A stretch of DNA of 15,876 bases from WTJX01 sp045106295 (lineage in GTDB: Bacteria; Bacteroidota; Bacteroidia; Cytophagales; JAAEPT01), in contig JBGCEI010000135.1 of the NCBI GenBank assembly GCA_045106295.1, positions 1-15,876 of the forward strand, given 5' to 3'. The position numbers were made by a program, and so were the translations under genes. The notes below the pieces were generated by a model that was not told where the DNA came from, searched no databases, and worked only from the letters and a program-made list of their open reading frames with translations. Below are positions 6,639 to 13,700 of this stretch, one piece after another (position 1 is the first letter of the stretch; each line of letters opens with the position of its first letter).

Positions 6639-7961
6639 TTAACAACCTTCTAATTTCAGTCTAATAGCTTTCTGAATACCATTTTTTAATTTAAAACGAT
6701 CGTCAATTCTCATACCTACTGTCCAACAGATTTCATTTCCTGAAAGAACTACCAACGTATTTTCTTTGTCTGCCATAGAGACTTTGTTATCAATTAAGAA
6801 ATCACTGACTTTCTTAAACCCCTTCATTCCTAACGGTCTAAATCGATCTCCTTCTTTCCATTTTCTGATGACCAACGGAAGTTGAACCTTATCGGTATTC
6901 AGTAAGGCCTCGTCCGTTTCATTACTAAAGGTAGTATCATCTGTTTCATTAATGATAATACGTTTATCCCCTACCTGAATAGTAGTTGGCAATTCTCTTA
7001 CTTCAATTTGATCAATTTCAACCTCTTTTTTCTCCGTTACAACTAAATATTCTCTATCAACCAATATTCTATGGGATGTTGAGTAGAAGCTAGCTCCAGG
7101 CTGGTTTGTCACTGAATCTACCACTTGTAGTAATGTATGGTAGGTAAAACCAAAACCTTTCAATAATTCGTTCACTACAAAAATGGGAGAAGGCATTGCT
7201 AATAGATTCTCTTTATGAATCAATTGCTGATCTCCTTTTGTTTGAATCAATGATCTTTTGGATGCTTCAACCAAGGTTTTAGCCATTTTTTCCGCTTCAT
7301 AAAATCGCTCAGACGAATTAGCGATTCCTTTTATAGCATTAGTATTAATCTCTTCTAATAACGGAACTACTTTTTGGCGAATGAAATTGCGCTTGTAATG
7401 CGTATCTTCATTAGAAATATCTTCTCTCCAGTTCCACCCTTTTTCTTCAGCATAGGAACGAATTTTTTCTTTAGTAGTAAATAACAATGGCCGTAAAAGT
7501 GCTCCATTGATTGCCTTAATACCATGCACACCAGCAATACCTGTCTCTTTTGTTAAGTTGTACAATACTGTTTCGGCTACATCGTTCGCATGATGAGCCG
7601 TCACAATAAAATCATAGTCATTCTCATTTCGTATTTTTTCAAACCAAGTATAGCGTAGCTCTCGTGCTGCCATTTGGGTAGATAGTTTTCTTTCAGTAGC
7701 AAATTGCTTAGTATCAAAAGCAATAGAATGAAAAGGAACATCTAGTTCAGAAGCTAATTGCTTCACACTTTCTTGGTCTTTATTAGCTTCTTTTCCTCGC
7801 AATTGAAAATTGCAGTGAGCAATACCTATTTGTAAACCACTTTCGTGGAATAAACGCGCCAGTACAACAGAATCTACTCCACCACTTACAGTAAGTAAGT
7901 ATTTCTTCTGCTGATAATTAGGAATTAATTTTGAGAGATATCTTGTGAATAGCTTGTTCAT
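6639..7961 (-). CDS. tilS: tRNA(Ile)-lysidine synthetase TilS
   Basis: TilS attaches lysine to C34 of the CAU-anticodon isoleucine tRNA, switching it from AUG to AUA decoding; it is essential in most bacteria. The 440-residue length is normal. The PP-loop ATP-binding motif SGGVDS is at residues 26-31, followed by HCNFQLRG and the conserved TAHHANDVAETVLYNL, GIKAINGALLRPLL and the DISNEDTHYKRNFIRQKVVPLL segment typical of TilS. The C-terminal domain is present, with LVIRKWKEGDRFRPLGMKG and KKVSDFLIDNKV. Start at 7961 places the PP-loop 25 residues in, as expected. It lies downstream of dnaK on the same strand but two hairpins intervene, so independent expression is likely. Confidence 0.96.
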   Translation of the reverse strand: MNKLFTRYLSKLIPNYQQKKYLLTVSGGVDSVVLARLFHESGLQIGIAHCNFQLRGKEANKDQESVKQLASELDVPFHSIAFDTKQFATERKLSTQMAARELRYTWFEKIRNENDYDFIVTAHHANDVAETVLYNLTKETGIAGVHGIKAINGALLRPLLFTTKEKIRSYAEEKGWNWREDISNEDTHYKRNFIRQKVVPLLEEINTNAIKGIANSSERFYEAEKMAKTLVEASKRSLIQTKGDQQLIHKENLLAMPSPIFVVNELLKGFGFTYHTLLQVVDSVTNQPGASFYSTSHRILVDREYLVVTEKKEVEIDQIEVRELPTTIQVGDKRIIINETDDTTFSNETDEALLNTDKVQLPLVIRKWKEGDRFRPLGMKGFKKVSDFLIDNKVSMADKENTLVVLSGNEICWTVGMRIDDRFKLKNGIQKAIRLKLEGC

Positions 7962-8008
7962 CGTTACAGAATTGAAGTTAGTGAAATGGAAGGCAACAAA
8001 AAAGATTA

Positions 8009-8041
8009 AACAAAGACTTCGCTTGAATCGAAGTCTTTGTT
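8009..8041 (-). terminator. Second hairpin in the dnaK-tilS gap (terminator or tilS leader structure)
   Basis: Bases 8009-8021 pair perfectly with 8029-8041 (13 pairs, AACAAAGACTTCG) around a 7-base loop. On the minus strand it is followed by TTAATCTTTTTTG, a weak T tract. It lies about 50 bases from the first on the way from dnaK to tilS and about 50 bases before the tilS start. It may be a back-up terminator for dnaK or an attenuator in the tilS leader. Confidence 0.6.
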
Positions 8042-8091
8042 ATAAATTTCCTACAAAATATCGCACCATTACACGAAAGTGAAAAACAAAA

Positions 8092-8124
8092 AAAAAGGAA
8101 TTCCAACTGGTGGAATTCCTTTTT
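8092..8124 (-). terminator. dnaK transcription terminator
   Basis: Bases 8092-8105 pair perfectly with 8111-8124 (14 pairs, AAAAAGGAATTCCA/TGGAATTCCTTTTT) around a 5-base loop. Read on the minus strand, the stem runs into nine T. It lies 55 bases past the dnaK stop. Confidence 0.88.
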
Positions 8125-8178
8125 AAGCTTAAACATTCTTCTCGGTTACGTTTATAACGAAACGAGTGAGAATTTATT

Positions 8179-10095
8179 TTATTTTTCTTCGCTTACTTCT
8201 TCAAAGTCTACGTCTTCAGCGCTATCAGATGGTTCAGTATTTGCATCTCCAGCATCAGCAGTAGCACCTTCAGCACCACTTGCTGCTTGTTGAGCGGCAT
8301 AGATTTCTTGAGAAGCGGCTTGCCAAGCGTTGTTCAGCTCTTCCATCTTAGTATCGATTCCTGCAAGGTCAGCATTTTTATGTGCTTCTTTTAGCCCATC
8401 TAAGGCACCTTGAACAGCTGTTTTGTTTGGCTCAGACAGTTTATCACCGTATTCACTCAGTTGCTTTTCAGTAGAAAAAATCAATGAATCAGCACCGTTT
8501 AGCTTTTCAACTCGCTCTTTCTCTTGCTTGTCTGCTTCTTCGTTTGCTTTTGCTTCTTGACGCATTTTCTCGATTTCTTCATCAGATAATCCAGAAGAAG
8601 CTTCAATTCTAATTTTCTGCTCTTTACCAGTTCCTTTATCTTTTGCAGATACATTTAAGATACCGTTAGCATCGATATCGAATGTTACTTCAATCTGAGG
8701 GACACCTCTTTGTGCTGGTGGAATGTCAGATAACTGGAATCTACCAATTGTCTTATTATCCTTAGCCATTGGTCTCTCTCCTTGACAAACATGAATTTCA
8801 ACCGATGGTTGGTTATCTGCTGCGGTAGAGAATACTTCCGATTTCTTAGTAGGAATAGTGGTGTTAGACTCTATTAACTTAGTAAATACACCGTTCAATG
8901 TTTCGATACCTAAAGAAAGCGGTGTTACATCTAATAATAGTACGTCTTTAACTTCTCCAGTTAATACACCACCTTGGATAGCTGCTCCGATAGCTACTAC
9001 TTCGTCAGGATTAACACCTTTAGAAGGTTTTTTACCAAAGAATTTTTCTACTTCTTCCTGAATTTTAGGAATACGAGTAGACCCACCAACTAGAATTACT
9101 TCATCAATTTCTGAAACAGAAATGCCAGCATCTTTCATCGCTGCCTCACATGGCTTCAATGATCTTTTTACTAAGTCATCAGCTAATTGCTCGAACTGTG
9201 CTCTTGTCAACGATCTTACCAAGTGTTTTGGAATACCATCAACTGGCATAATGTATGGTAAGTTGATTTCAGTAGTTGTAGAACTAGATAATTCTATTTT
9301 TGCTTTTTCAGCAGCTTCTTTTAAACGCTGAAGTGCCATAGGGTCTTTTCTAAGATCTATGTTTTCGTCTTTTAAGAATTCTTCTGCCAACCAGTTGATA
9401 ATAATTTGATCAAAGTCATCACCACCTAAACGAGTATCTCCGTTTGTAGATTTTACTTCAAATACACCGTCTCCTAATTCAAGGATAGAGATATCGAATG
9501 TACCACCACCTAAATCGTAGACAGCAATTGTCATATCTTTATCTTTTTTGTCCATACCGTATGCTAAAGCGGCAGCGGTAGGCTCATTGATGATTCTCTT
9601 TACTTCTAATCCAGCAATTTGACCTGCTTCTTTGGTAGCTTGTCTTTCTGCATCGTTGAAGTAAGCAGGTACTGTAACTACTGCTTCTGTAACAGTTGTT
9701 CCTAAGTAGTCTTCTGCTGTAGCTTTCATCTTCTGCAAGATCATAGCAGAAATTTCTTGAGGAGTATATTGTCTATCTCCAATTTTTACTCTTGGCGTAT
9801 CGTTACTTCCAGCTTCTACTTTATAAGAAACTGTTTCAGCATCACCTTTAGAATCGCTGAATTTTTTACCCATAAAACGCTTCACTGACATGATCGTATT
9901 TGTAGGGTTGGTGATTGCTTGTCTCTTTGCAGGGTCTCCTACTTTTCTCTCTCCTGCACCATCTTCCAAAAACGCTACTATTGAAGGCGTAGTTCTTCTA
10001 CCTTCACTGTTAGGGATAACCACTGGTTCGTTACCTTCCATTACGGCAACACACGAGTTGGTTGTTCCTAAATCTATTCCTATTATTTTTCCCAT
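8179..10095 (-). CDS. dnaK: Chaperone protein DnaK (Hsp70)
   Basis: DnaK binds exposed hydrophobic segments of client proteins in an ATP cycle driven by DnaJ and GrpE. All 638 residues expected of a bacterial DnaK are present: the ATPase domain with GIDLGTTNSCVAV at 6-18, NEPTAAALAYG, YDLGGGTFDISI and the ILVGGSTRIPKI motif; the hydrophobic linker DVLLLDVTPLSLG near residue 390; the beta-sandwich substrate domain; the helical lid; and an Ala/Gly/Asp-rich tail ending in the acidic DVDFEEVSEEK. dnaJ and grpE are not in the window, and the gene appears single, closed by the terminator at 8092. Upstream lies a sigma-54-like element with a TGTCA repeat, suggesting stress control. Identity is secure. 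Confidence 0.99.
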   Translation of the reverse strand: MGKIIGIDLGTTNSCVAVMEGNEPVVIPNSEGRRTTPSIVAFLEDGAGERKVGDPAKRQAITNPTNTIMSVKRFMGKKFSDSKGDAETVSYKVEAGSNDTPRVKIGDRQYTPQEISAMILQKMKATAEDYLGTTVTEAVVTVPAYFNDAERQATKEAGQIAGLEVKRIINEPTAAALAYGMDKKDKDMTIAVYDLGGGTFDISILELGDGVFEVKSTNGDTRLGGDDFDQIIINWLAEEFLKDENIDLRKDPMALQRLKEAAEKAKIELSSSTTTEINLPYIMPVDGIPKHLVRSLTRAQFEQLADDLVKRSLKPCEAAMKDAGISVSEIDEVILVGGSTRIPKIQEEVEKFFGKKPSKGVNPDEVVAIGAAIQGGVLTGEVKDVLLLDVTPLSLGIETLNGVFTKLIESNTTIPTKKSEVFSTAADNQPSVEIHVCQGERPMAKDNKTIGRFQLSDIPPAQRGVPQIEVTFDIDANGILNVSAKDKGTGKEQKIRIEASSGLSDEEIEKMRQEAKANEEADKQEKERVEKLNGADSLIFSTEKQLSEYGDKLSEPNKTAVQGALDGLKEAHKNADLAGIDTKMEELNNAWQAASQEIYAAQQAASGAEGATADAGDANTEPSDSAEDVDFEEVSEEK

Positions 10096-10153
10096 AATTT
10101 TTTTGGTCTAAATCAATTTAAACACATTATTTTTTTATTCTACACCTACCTCA

Positions 10154-10168
10154 TCAAGGCTTGTGCCA
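10154..10168 (-). promoter_or_regulatory. Sigma-54-like -24/-12 element for dnaK
   Basis: Minus-strand reading TGGCAC, five bases, TTGA. The sigma-54 pattern is TGGCAC, five bases, TTGC; spacing and the -24 half are exact, while the -12 C is A. Transcription would start about 12 bases on, giving a leader near 50 bases before the dnaK ATG (10095). It is the only match of this form that I see in an intergenic part of the window. The mismatch at a usually fixed -12 base keeps confidence moderate. Confidence 0.5.
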
Positions 10169-10191
10169 ACACAATTTCAGGTGTTGAAAAA

Positions 10192-10204
10192 TGTCATTTT
10201 GTCA
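10192..10204. promoter_or_regulatory. TGTCA repeat, candidate activator or heat-shock regulator site
   Basis: TGTCATTTTGTCA consists of two TGTCA units 8 bases apart; on the minus strand it reads TGACAAAATGACA, one base from a full palindrome (TGACAAAATGTCA). It sits 24 bases upstream of the sigma-54-like element facing dnaK. An outer inverted repeat, ACACAAT (10169-10175) with ATTGTGT (10204-10210), brackets this area. Regulator identity is unknown. Confidence 0.4.
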
Positions 10205-10269
10205 TTGTGTACTGACTAAGCTTGTTCGTTTCGACTAAAAAAACAGACTTTATATCGATTATAAGGGTA

Positions 10270-10291
10270 CAATATGTCACTTATCATATTG
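10270..10291. repeat. Inverted repeat in the dnaK-ompA intergenic region
   Basis: CAATATG at 10270-10276 and CATATTG at 10285-10291 form a perfect 7-base inverted repeat with an 8-base gap, the size of a dimer operator. It lies just upstream of the possible ompA -33 box. The short length and A/T-rich setting mean chance is plausible. Confidence 0.25.
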
Positions 10292-10295
10292 AAAA

Positions 10296-10327
10296 TTTGC
10301 ATAAACCCAATTTTATAACATAATTTG
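10296..10327 (+). promoter_or_regulatory. Possible promoter of the OmpA-HHH unit
   Basis: TTTG at 10296-10299, a 21-base spacer, then TAATTTG at 10321-10327, one base shorter than the TAnnTTTG -7 box. It is 31 bases before the ATG at 10359. The palindrome TTACGTAA (10328-10335) follows directly. Confidence 0.3.
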
Positions 10328-10358
10328 TTACGTAATAACCTAATAAAAAAAGAACACT

Positions 10359-11222
10359 ATGAAATCATTCATTTACTTAATCCTGTTCTTGCTGTTGTGC
10401 GTCTTTGGTGTTTTTTGGAACATTTGCATCAATAAAAAGCTAGGATGTTGGGGAGAAGCACCATCAGTAGCAACTAGTCAAACGGATGAAAAGTTACTTT
10501 ACCCGCTTGAAATCTACAATGAAAACGGTTTAGCTCACTCATTTCCTGATGGATTACGTATCAAGCATACGAATACTACACCAATCATTCCTGAAGAAAA
10601 TATGGGTATTATTGATGAACTAGCTTCTTATTTAAACAAGAATGATTTAGAGCTACTGACAATAACGGGGCTTTTTGAACAACAAGAAGGAGATGGTTCT
10701 AAATGGGCTGGTGCGTATGGAAAAGAGAGGGCTCAATACATTAAAGACCTTTTAGTAGCAAGAGGAATTCCTTCTTCTAGAATTACATTAGAGTCTCGTG
10801 AAGAAAACTTAGCCTTTGACAATGAAAACATTCATTATGGTGGTTTTGAATTTTTCTATCACAAAGCGCAGGCAAGTGCAGATCAACCTTTGGTAAAGTA
10901 TTTATACTTTGCTACTGGACAATCGGATTTCGAGAACGATCCTAATTTAACTTCTTACACGGCAAACTTGAAAGAGTATGTGACTGAATATCCGGATAAA
11001 AAAATAACAGTGATTGGTCATACTGACAATACTGGTGATGCTACTTTGAATTACCAATTGGGTAAAAATAGAGCCTTAGCCGTAAAGAACTATTTATCTT
11101 CTAAAGGAGTGAAAAGAGCGTCTGTCTCTACAGACTCAAAAGGAGAACTTGCTCCAATAGCTTCTAACGATACAGAAGAAGGAAGAGCTAAAAATAGACG
11201 AATAGAAATTAAAATTTTTTAA
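10359..11222 (+). CDS. Membrane-anchored protein with two OmpA-like domains
   Basis: A 287-residue protein with a single N-terminal hydrophobic segment (about 4-24) that looks like an uncleaved anchor: no lipobox and no clear signal-peptidase site. The periplasmic part has two OmpA-like peptidoglycan-binding units. The second (about 180-287) is canonical: LYFATGQSDF, then IGHTDNTGDATLNYQLGKNR with Asp223 and Arg238 at the diaminopimelate-binding positions, and NRRIEIKIF at the end. The first (about 60-168) keeps the fold pattern (LTITGLFE, GKERAQYIKDLLVARGIP, RITLES) but lacks the TDxxG motif, so it may not bind peptidoglycan. It probably links the inner membrane to the wall. The HHH protein gene follows 20 bases later, so the two are likely co-transcribed. 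Confidence 0.85.
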   Translation: MKSFIYLILFLLLCVFGVFWNICINKKLGCWGEAPSVATSQTDEKLLYPLEIYNENGLAHSFPDGLRIKHTNTTPIIPEENMGIIDELASYLNKNDLELLTITGLFEQQEGDGSKWAGAYGKERAQYIKDLLVARGIPSSRITLESREENLAFDNENIHYGGFEFFYHKAQASADQPLVKYLYFATGQSDFENDPNLTSYTANLKEYVTEYPDKKITVIGHTDNTGDATLNYQLGKNRALAVKNYLSSKGVKRASVSTDSKGELAPIASNDTEEGRAKNRRIEIKIF

Positions 11223-11242
11223 CAACCTAAATTTAAATAGCC

Positions 11243-11773
11243 ATGTTTTCAAACATGAATCCATTAGACAGATCAACTACAGGATTAGAAATACTAATTA
11301 TGTTGATTATAGCGTTCATCCTAGGGTTCCTAGTAGCTTGGGCGTATTACAGAAATAGATTAAAAGTACAAGAGCTTGACGGGAGCAGACTTTCTAGGAA
11401 ACCAGAAAGCACTCCTGTGAAAGCAAGTACGCCTACTGTACCAAAAACTCCTTCTACTCCTGTCCCTAAAATTGTAGGGAAGAATGAAAAGGAGACTGCT
11501 GCCTTAAATAAGGTTGCTGCTAAAAGAGATACCATTAATTTTGGTAGAATAGGTAGTGCATCTGAAGCAGATAAGGATGATTTAAAAATCATATCTGGTG
11601 TTGGCCCATTCATCGAGAAGAAACTAAATGCATTAGGCATATATACATTTGCTCAAGTAAGTAAGTTTACCACTGAAGATGAGAAAAATGTAACTGATGC
11701 TATCGAATTCTTCCCTGGAAGAATCGCTAGAGATCAGTGGGTAAAACAAGCAAAGAAATTAGCTAAAAAATAA
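11243..11773 (+). CDS. Single-span membrane protein with C-terminal helix-hairpin-helix domain
   Basis: A 176-residue protein with one membrane span at about 15-36 (EILIMLIIAFILGFLVAWAY), a flexible Lys/Pro/Thr/Ser-rich linker (about 50-80; repeated TP pairs), and a C-terminal domain at about 113-176. That domain begins DDLKIISGVGPFIEKKLNAL and continues with GIYTFAQVSKFT and FFPGRIARDQWVKQAK, the signature of the small HHH domain also seen at the C-termini of some L21-like proteins and NADH dehydrogenase subunit E. Such domains bind nucleic acid or protein; which applies here is unknown. Start: ATG at 11243; a second ATG four codons on is possible. It is cotranscribed with the OmpA-like gene and closed by the terminator at 11796. 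The linker could let it reach from the membrane into the cytoplasm. Confidence 0.85.
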   Translation: MFSNMNPLDRSTTGLEILIMLIIAFILGFLVAWAYYRNRLKVQELDGSRLSRKPESTPVKASTPTVPKTPSTPVPKIVGKNEKETAALNKVAAKRDTINFGRIGSASEADKDDLKIISGVGPFIEKKLNALGIYTFAQVSKFTTEDEKNVTDAIEFFPGRIARDQWVKQAKKLAKK

Positions 11774-11786
11774 GCGTTAAAAAACG

Positions 11787-11794
11787 TACTTTTG
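11787..11794 (+). promoter_or_regulatory. -7 box for obgE
   Basis: TACTTTTG fits the TAnnTTTG -7 box exactly, 50 bases before the obgE ATG. No TTG stands at the usual upstream distance. The start of transcription would fall inside the terminator stem that closes the upstream unit. Confidence 0.4.
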
Positions 11795-11795
11795 T

Positions 11796-11829
11796 ATCCC
11801 CTAGTTACATTGTAGCTAGGGGATTTTTT
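11796..11829 (+). terminator. Intrinsic terminator of the OmpA-HHH unit
   Basis: Bases 11796-11808 (ATCCCCTAGTTAC) pair with 11812-11824 (13 pairs with one G-T wobble) around a 3-base loop, with T at 11824-11829. It is 22 bases past the stop of the HHH gene. Confidence 0.9.
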
Positions 11830-11844
11830 ATTCATCCAATTATT

Positions 11845-12843
11845 ATGTCGAGTCCAAATTTTATTGACTACGTTAAATTATTTTGCAAATCTGGAGATGG
11901 AGGGGCTGGTGCTGCACATTTCAGAAGGGAAAAACACGTCCCTAAAGGAGGTCCAGATGGTGGTGATGGTGGTAGAGGAGGCCATGTAATCTTACGAGGG
12001 AATAAACAAATGTGGACTCTTCTGCATTTGAGATACCGAAAACATATTAAAGCTGTACACGGTGAGAGCGGTGGTAGAATGCGAAGTAACGGAAAGCAAG
12101 GAGAAGATGTTATTCTAGAAGTTCCTCTAGGCACAAGTGCCAAACATGCTGAGACAGGAGAAAGGCTAGTAGAAATCACAGAAGAAGGACAAGAGGTGAT
12201 TTTGGTAGAAGGAGGGATGGGAGGTCAAGGAAACGACCATTTCAAAACGGCTACGAACCAAGCGCCACAATATGCTCAGCCTGGAATGGAAGGTTCTGAA
12301 GACTGGTTTATTTTAGAATTGAAAGTATTAGCTGACGTTGGCTTAGTAGGTTTCCCAAATGCAGGAAAATCTACGTTGCTATCTACTGTTTCTGCGGCAA
12401 AACCAGAGATTGCAGACTATCCGTTCACTACGCTTACACCAAACTTAGGAGTAGTTTCTTATTACAACGATAAGTCATTTGTAATGGCTGATATTCCTGG
12501 GATTATTGAAGGGGCATCAGAAGGGAAAGGATTAGGTTTACGATTCTTACGACATATAGAACGAAATTCTGTTTTACTCTTTATGATTCCAGCCGATAGT
12601 GATGACATCATGAAAGAGTATGAGGTCTTATTAAATGAATTAAGGTCCCATAACCCAGAGTCAATGGATAAGAAACGTATCCTAAGTATCTCTAAATCTG
12701 ATTTATTGGATGATGAGTTGATAGCAGAAATTAAACAAGAAATTCCAGAAGAGTTAAATCCTATTTTCTTTTCTTCCGCCGCTTCAATTGGTATTCAAGA
12801 GTTGAAAGACCGATTATGGAAAGAAATGAATGAAAGGGCTTAA
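11845..12843 (+). CDS. obgE: GTPase Obg (CgtA), ribosome assembly
   Basis: Obg is an essential GTPase that takes part in late 50S subunit assembly and the stringent response. The 332 residues show the glycine-rich Obg fold at 1-158 (KSGDGGAGAAHFRREK, GGPDGGDGGRGG, GGMGGQGND), then the G domain: G1 GFPNAGKST (169-177), G2 in DYPFTTLTPN, G3 DIPG (216-219), G4 at 282-288 and G5 SSA (310-312). G4 reads SKSD instead of the standard NKxD, a variant I associate with Bacteroidota Obg. The protein ends after the G domain, without the C-terminal OCT extension found in some firmicutes. The gene has its own -7 box at 11787 and converges with a minus-strand membrane-protein gene 12 bases away. Confidence 0.97.
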   Translation: MSSPNFIDYVKLFCKSGDGGAGAAHFRREKHVPKGGPDGGDGGRGGHVILRGNKQMWTLLHLRYRKHIKAVHGESGGRMRSNGKQGEDVILEVPLGTSAKHAETGERLVEITEEGQEVILVEGGMGGQGNDHFKTATNQAPQYAQPGMEGSEDWFILELKVLADVGLVGFPNAGKSTLLSTVSAAKPEIADYPFTTLTPNLGVVSYYNDKSFVMADIPGIIEGASEGKGLGLRFLRHIERNSVLLFMIPADSDDIMKEYEVLLNELRSHNPESMDKKRILSISKSDLLDDELIAEIKQEIPEELNPIFFSSAASIGIQELKDRLWKEMNERA

Positions 12844-12855
12844 AAAACACTTACT

Positions 12856-13251
12856 CTAAAGCTTCCAACCAGTCTTATGTACTTCTCTCATTATTAGAAA
12901 AAAAGGAACCCACCAGATTAAATCATTTGTAATTAACGTATAACCAAATTCCGCAGGGACTACTCCTTGAAAATAGTTAAATACAAAACCAATAGGGCCG
13001 AATATTTTACCTAAAAAACCAACTGCCACAATGGGCCAATGTTTGATTGGATTTGAACCTGCCCACCAGTAACCTAATCCATACACGCCAATCACCATTC
13101 CCATTCCTTGCCAGATCATAGGGTGAACGGGGTCAGCCATGCCTGTTAGCTTAAAAAATGCCAATGGAAACAATACTGCCCATGCTCCCCACAAAATATT
13201 GTATACAGCAGCCACTTTCATAGTGACTTTCATCCAGTTTTTAGCTTCCAT
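12856..13251 (-). CDS. Small four-span membrane protein of unknown function
   Basis: A 131-residue integral membrane protein with four predicted spans, at about 13-32, 46-65, 71-91 and 107-124. It is rich in Trp, Gly and aromatic residues (for example MVIGVYGLGYWWAGS and ITNDLIWWVPFFLIM), with short loops and a basic C-terminus (HKTGWKL). I do not recognise a characterised family; proteins of this look are annotated in Bacteroidota only as small membrane proteins. The ATG at 13251 overlaps the stop of the upstream gene by 11 bases, suggesting coupled translation and a shared role with it. It ends the run nadE, 137-residue protein, this gene. Confidence 0.8.
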   Translation of the reverse strand: MEAKNWMKVTMKVAAVYNILWGAWAVLFPLAFFKLTGMADPVHPMIWQGMGMVIGVYGLGYWWAGSNPIKHWPIVAVGFLGKIFGPIGFVFNYFQGVVPAEFGYTLITNDLIWWVPFFLIMREVHKTGWKL

Positions 13252-13654
13252 AGTAAAATAGGTTTAGTAGTAATAGGATAGTCCATGCAACAGTCCTCAT
13301 CCAGTTGGTTTTAACTAATTTCTTTCTAGTTTCTAACGAATCTGACGCCGCATCTATTTTTTGATGCAATGGGACGGATACTAAAAAAGTAGCCAGCCAA
13401 CAGCCTACAATTAAGACCAATGAAATAATCTTGATACAAGACACCTGTAAATAACAGCCATATCCGTGAAGGACTAATTGAGCCAACATAAGAGGAAGTA
13501 CAATAATGGTGATTCTACCCGTATAAATAGGGTGCCAACGCTTCATATCGGCTTCACTAGCAGAAACAAAACCCGGGTAAGTGACCAGTTGTACCATCCA
13601 GATGAGGGTAAACAACCCCATGTCTGGTAATAATTTTATGATAGAAATATCCAT
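13241..13654 (-). CDS. Small four-span membrane protein, DUF1772-like pattern
   Basis: A 137-residue membrane protein with predicted spans at about 10-28, 47-67, 72-94 and 117-134. The middle part (YPGFVSASEADMKRWHPIY, then WLATFLVSVPLHQKID and NWMRTVAWTI) recalls the DUF1772 / anthrone-oxygenase-like group, where conserved polar residues VPLHxKI and NWxRTxxW lie at the membrane face. That link is by eye, and a catalytic role is not shown. Its end overlaps the next gene's start by 11 bases (13241-13251). It lies 46 bases downstream of nadE on the same strand and is probably cotranscribed. Confidence 0.75.
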   Translation of the reverse strand: MDISIIKLLPDMGLFTLIWMVQLVTYPGFVSASEADMKRWHPIYTGRITIIVLPLMLAQLVLHGYGCYLQVSCIKIISLVLIVGCWLATFLVSVPLHQKIDAASDSLETRKKLVKTNWMRTVAWTILLLLNLFYYGS

Positions 13655-13700
13655 TCCTATTAAACCCTTAGTGAAGGGAAAATGTTTAAAAAAGTAACTC

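Noticed and set aside
8141..8175. CTCG...CGAG palindromic stretch just past dnaK
   Set aside because: The pairing breaks after four bases with several mismatches, so it is not a convincing hairpin next to the clear one at 8092-8124.
8858..10111. Plus-strand frames opposite dnaK
   Set aside because: They are antisense to highly conserved DnaK codons, which commonly leave long open frames on the other strand.
11868..12179. Minus-strand frame opposite the Obg fold
   Set aside because: It is Pro/Ser-rich because it is antisense to glycine-rich repeats of Obg; no start signal or family likeness.
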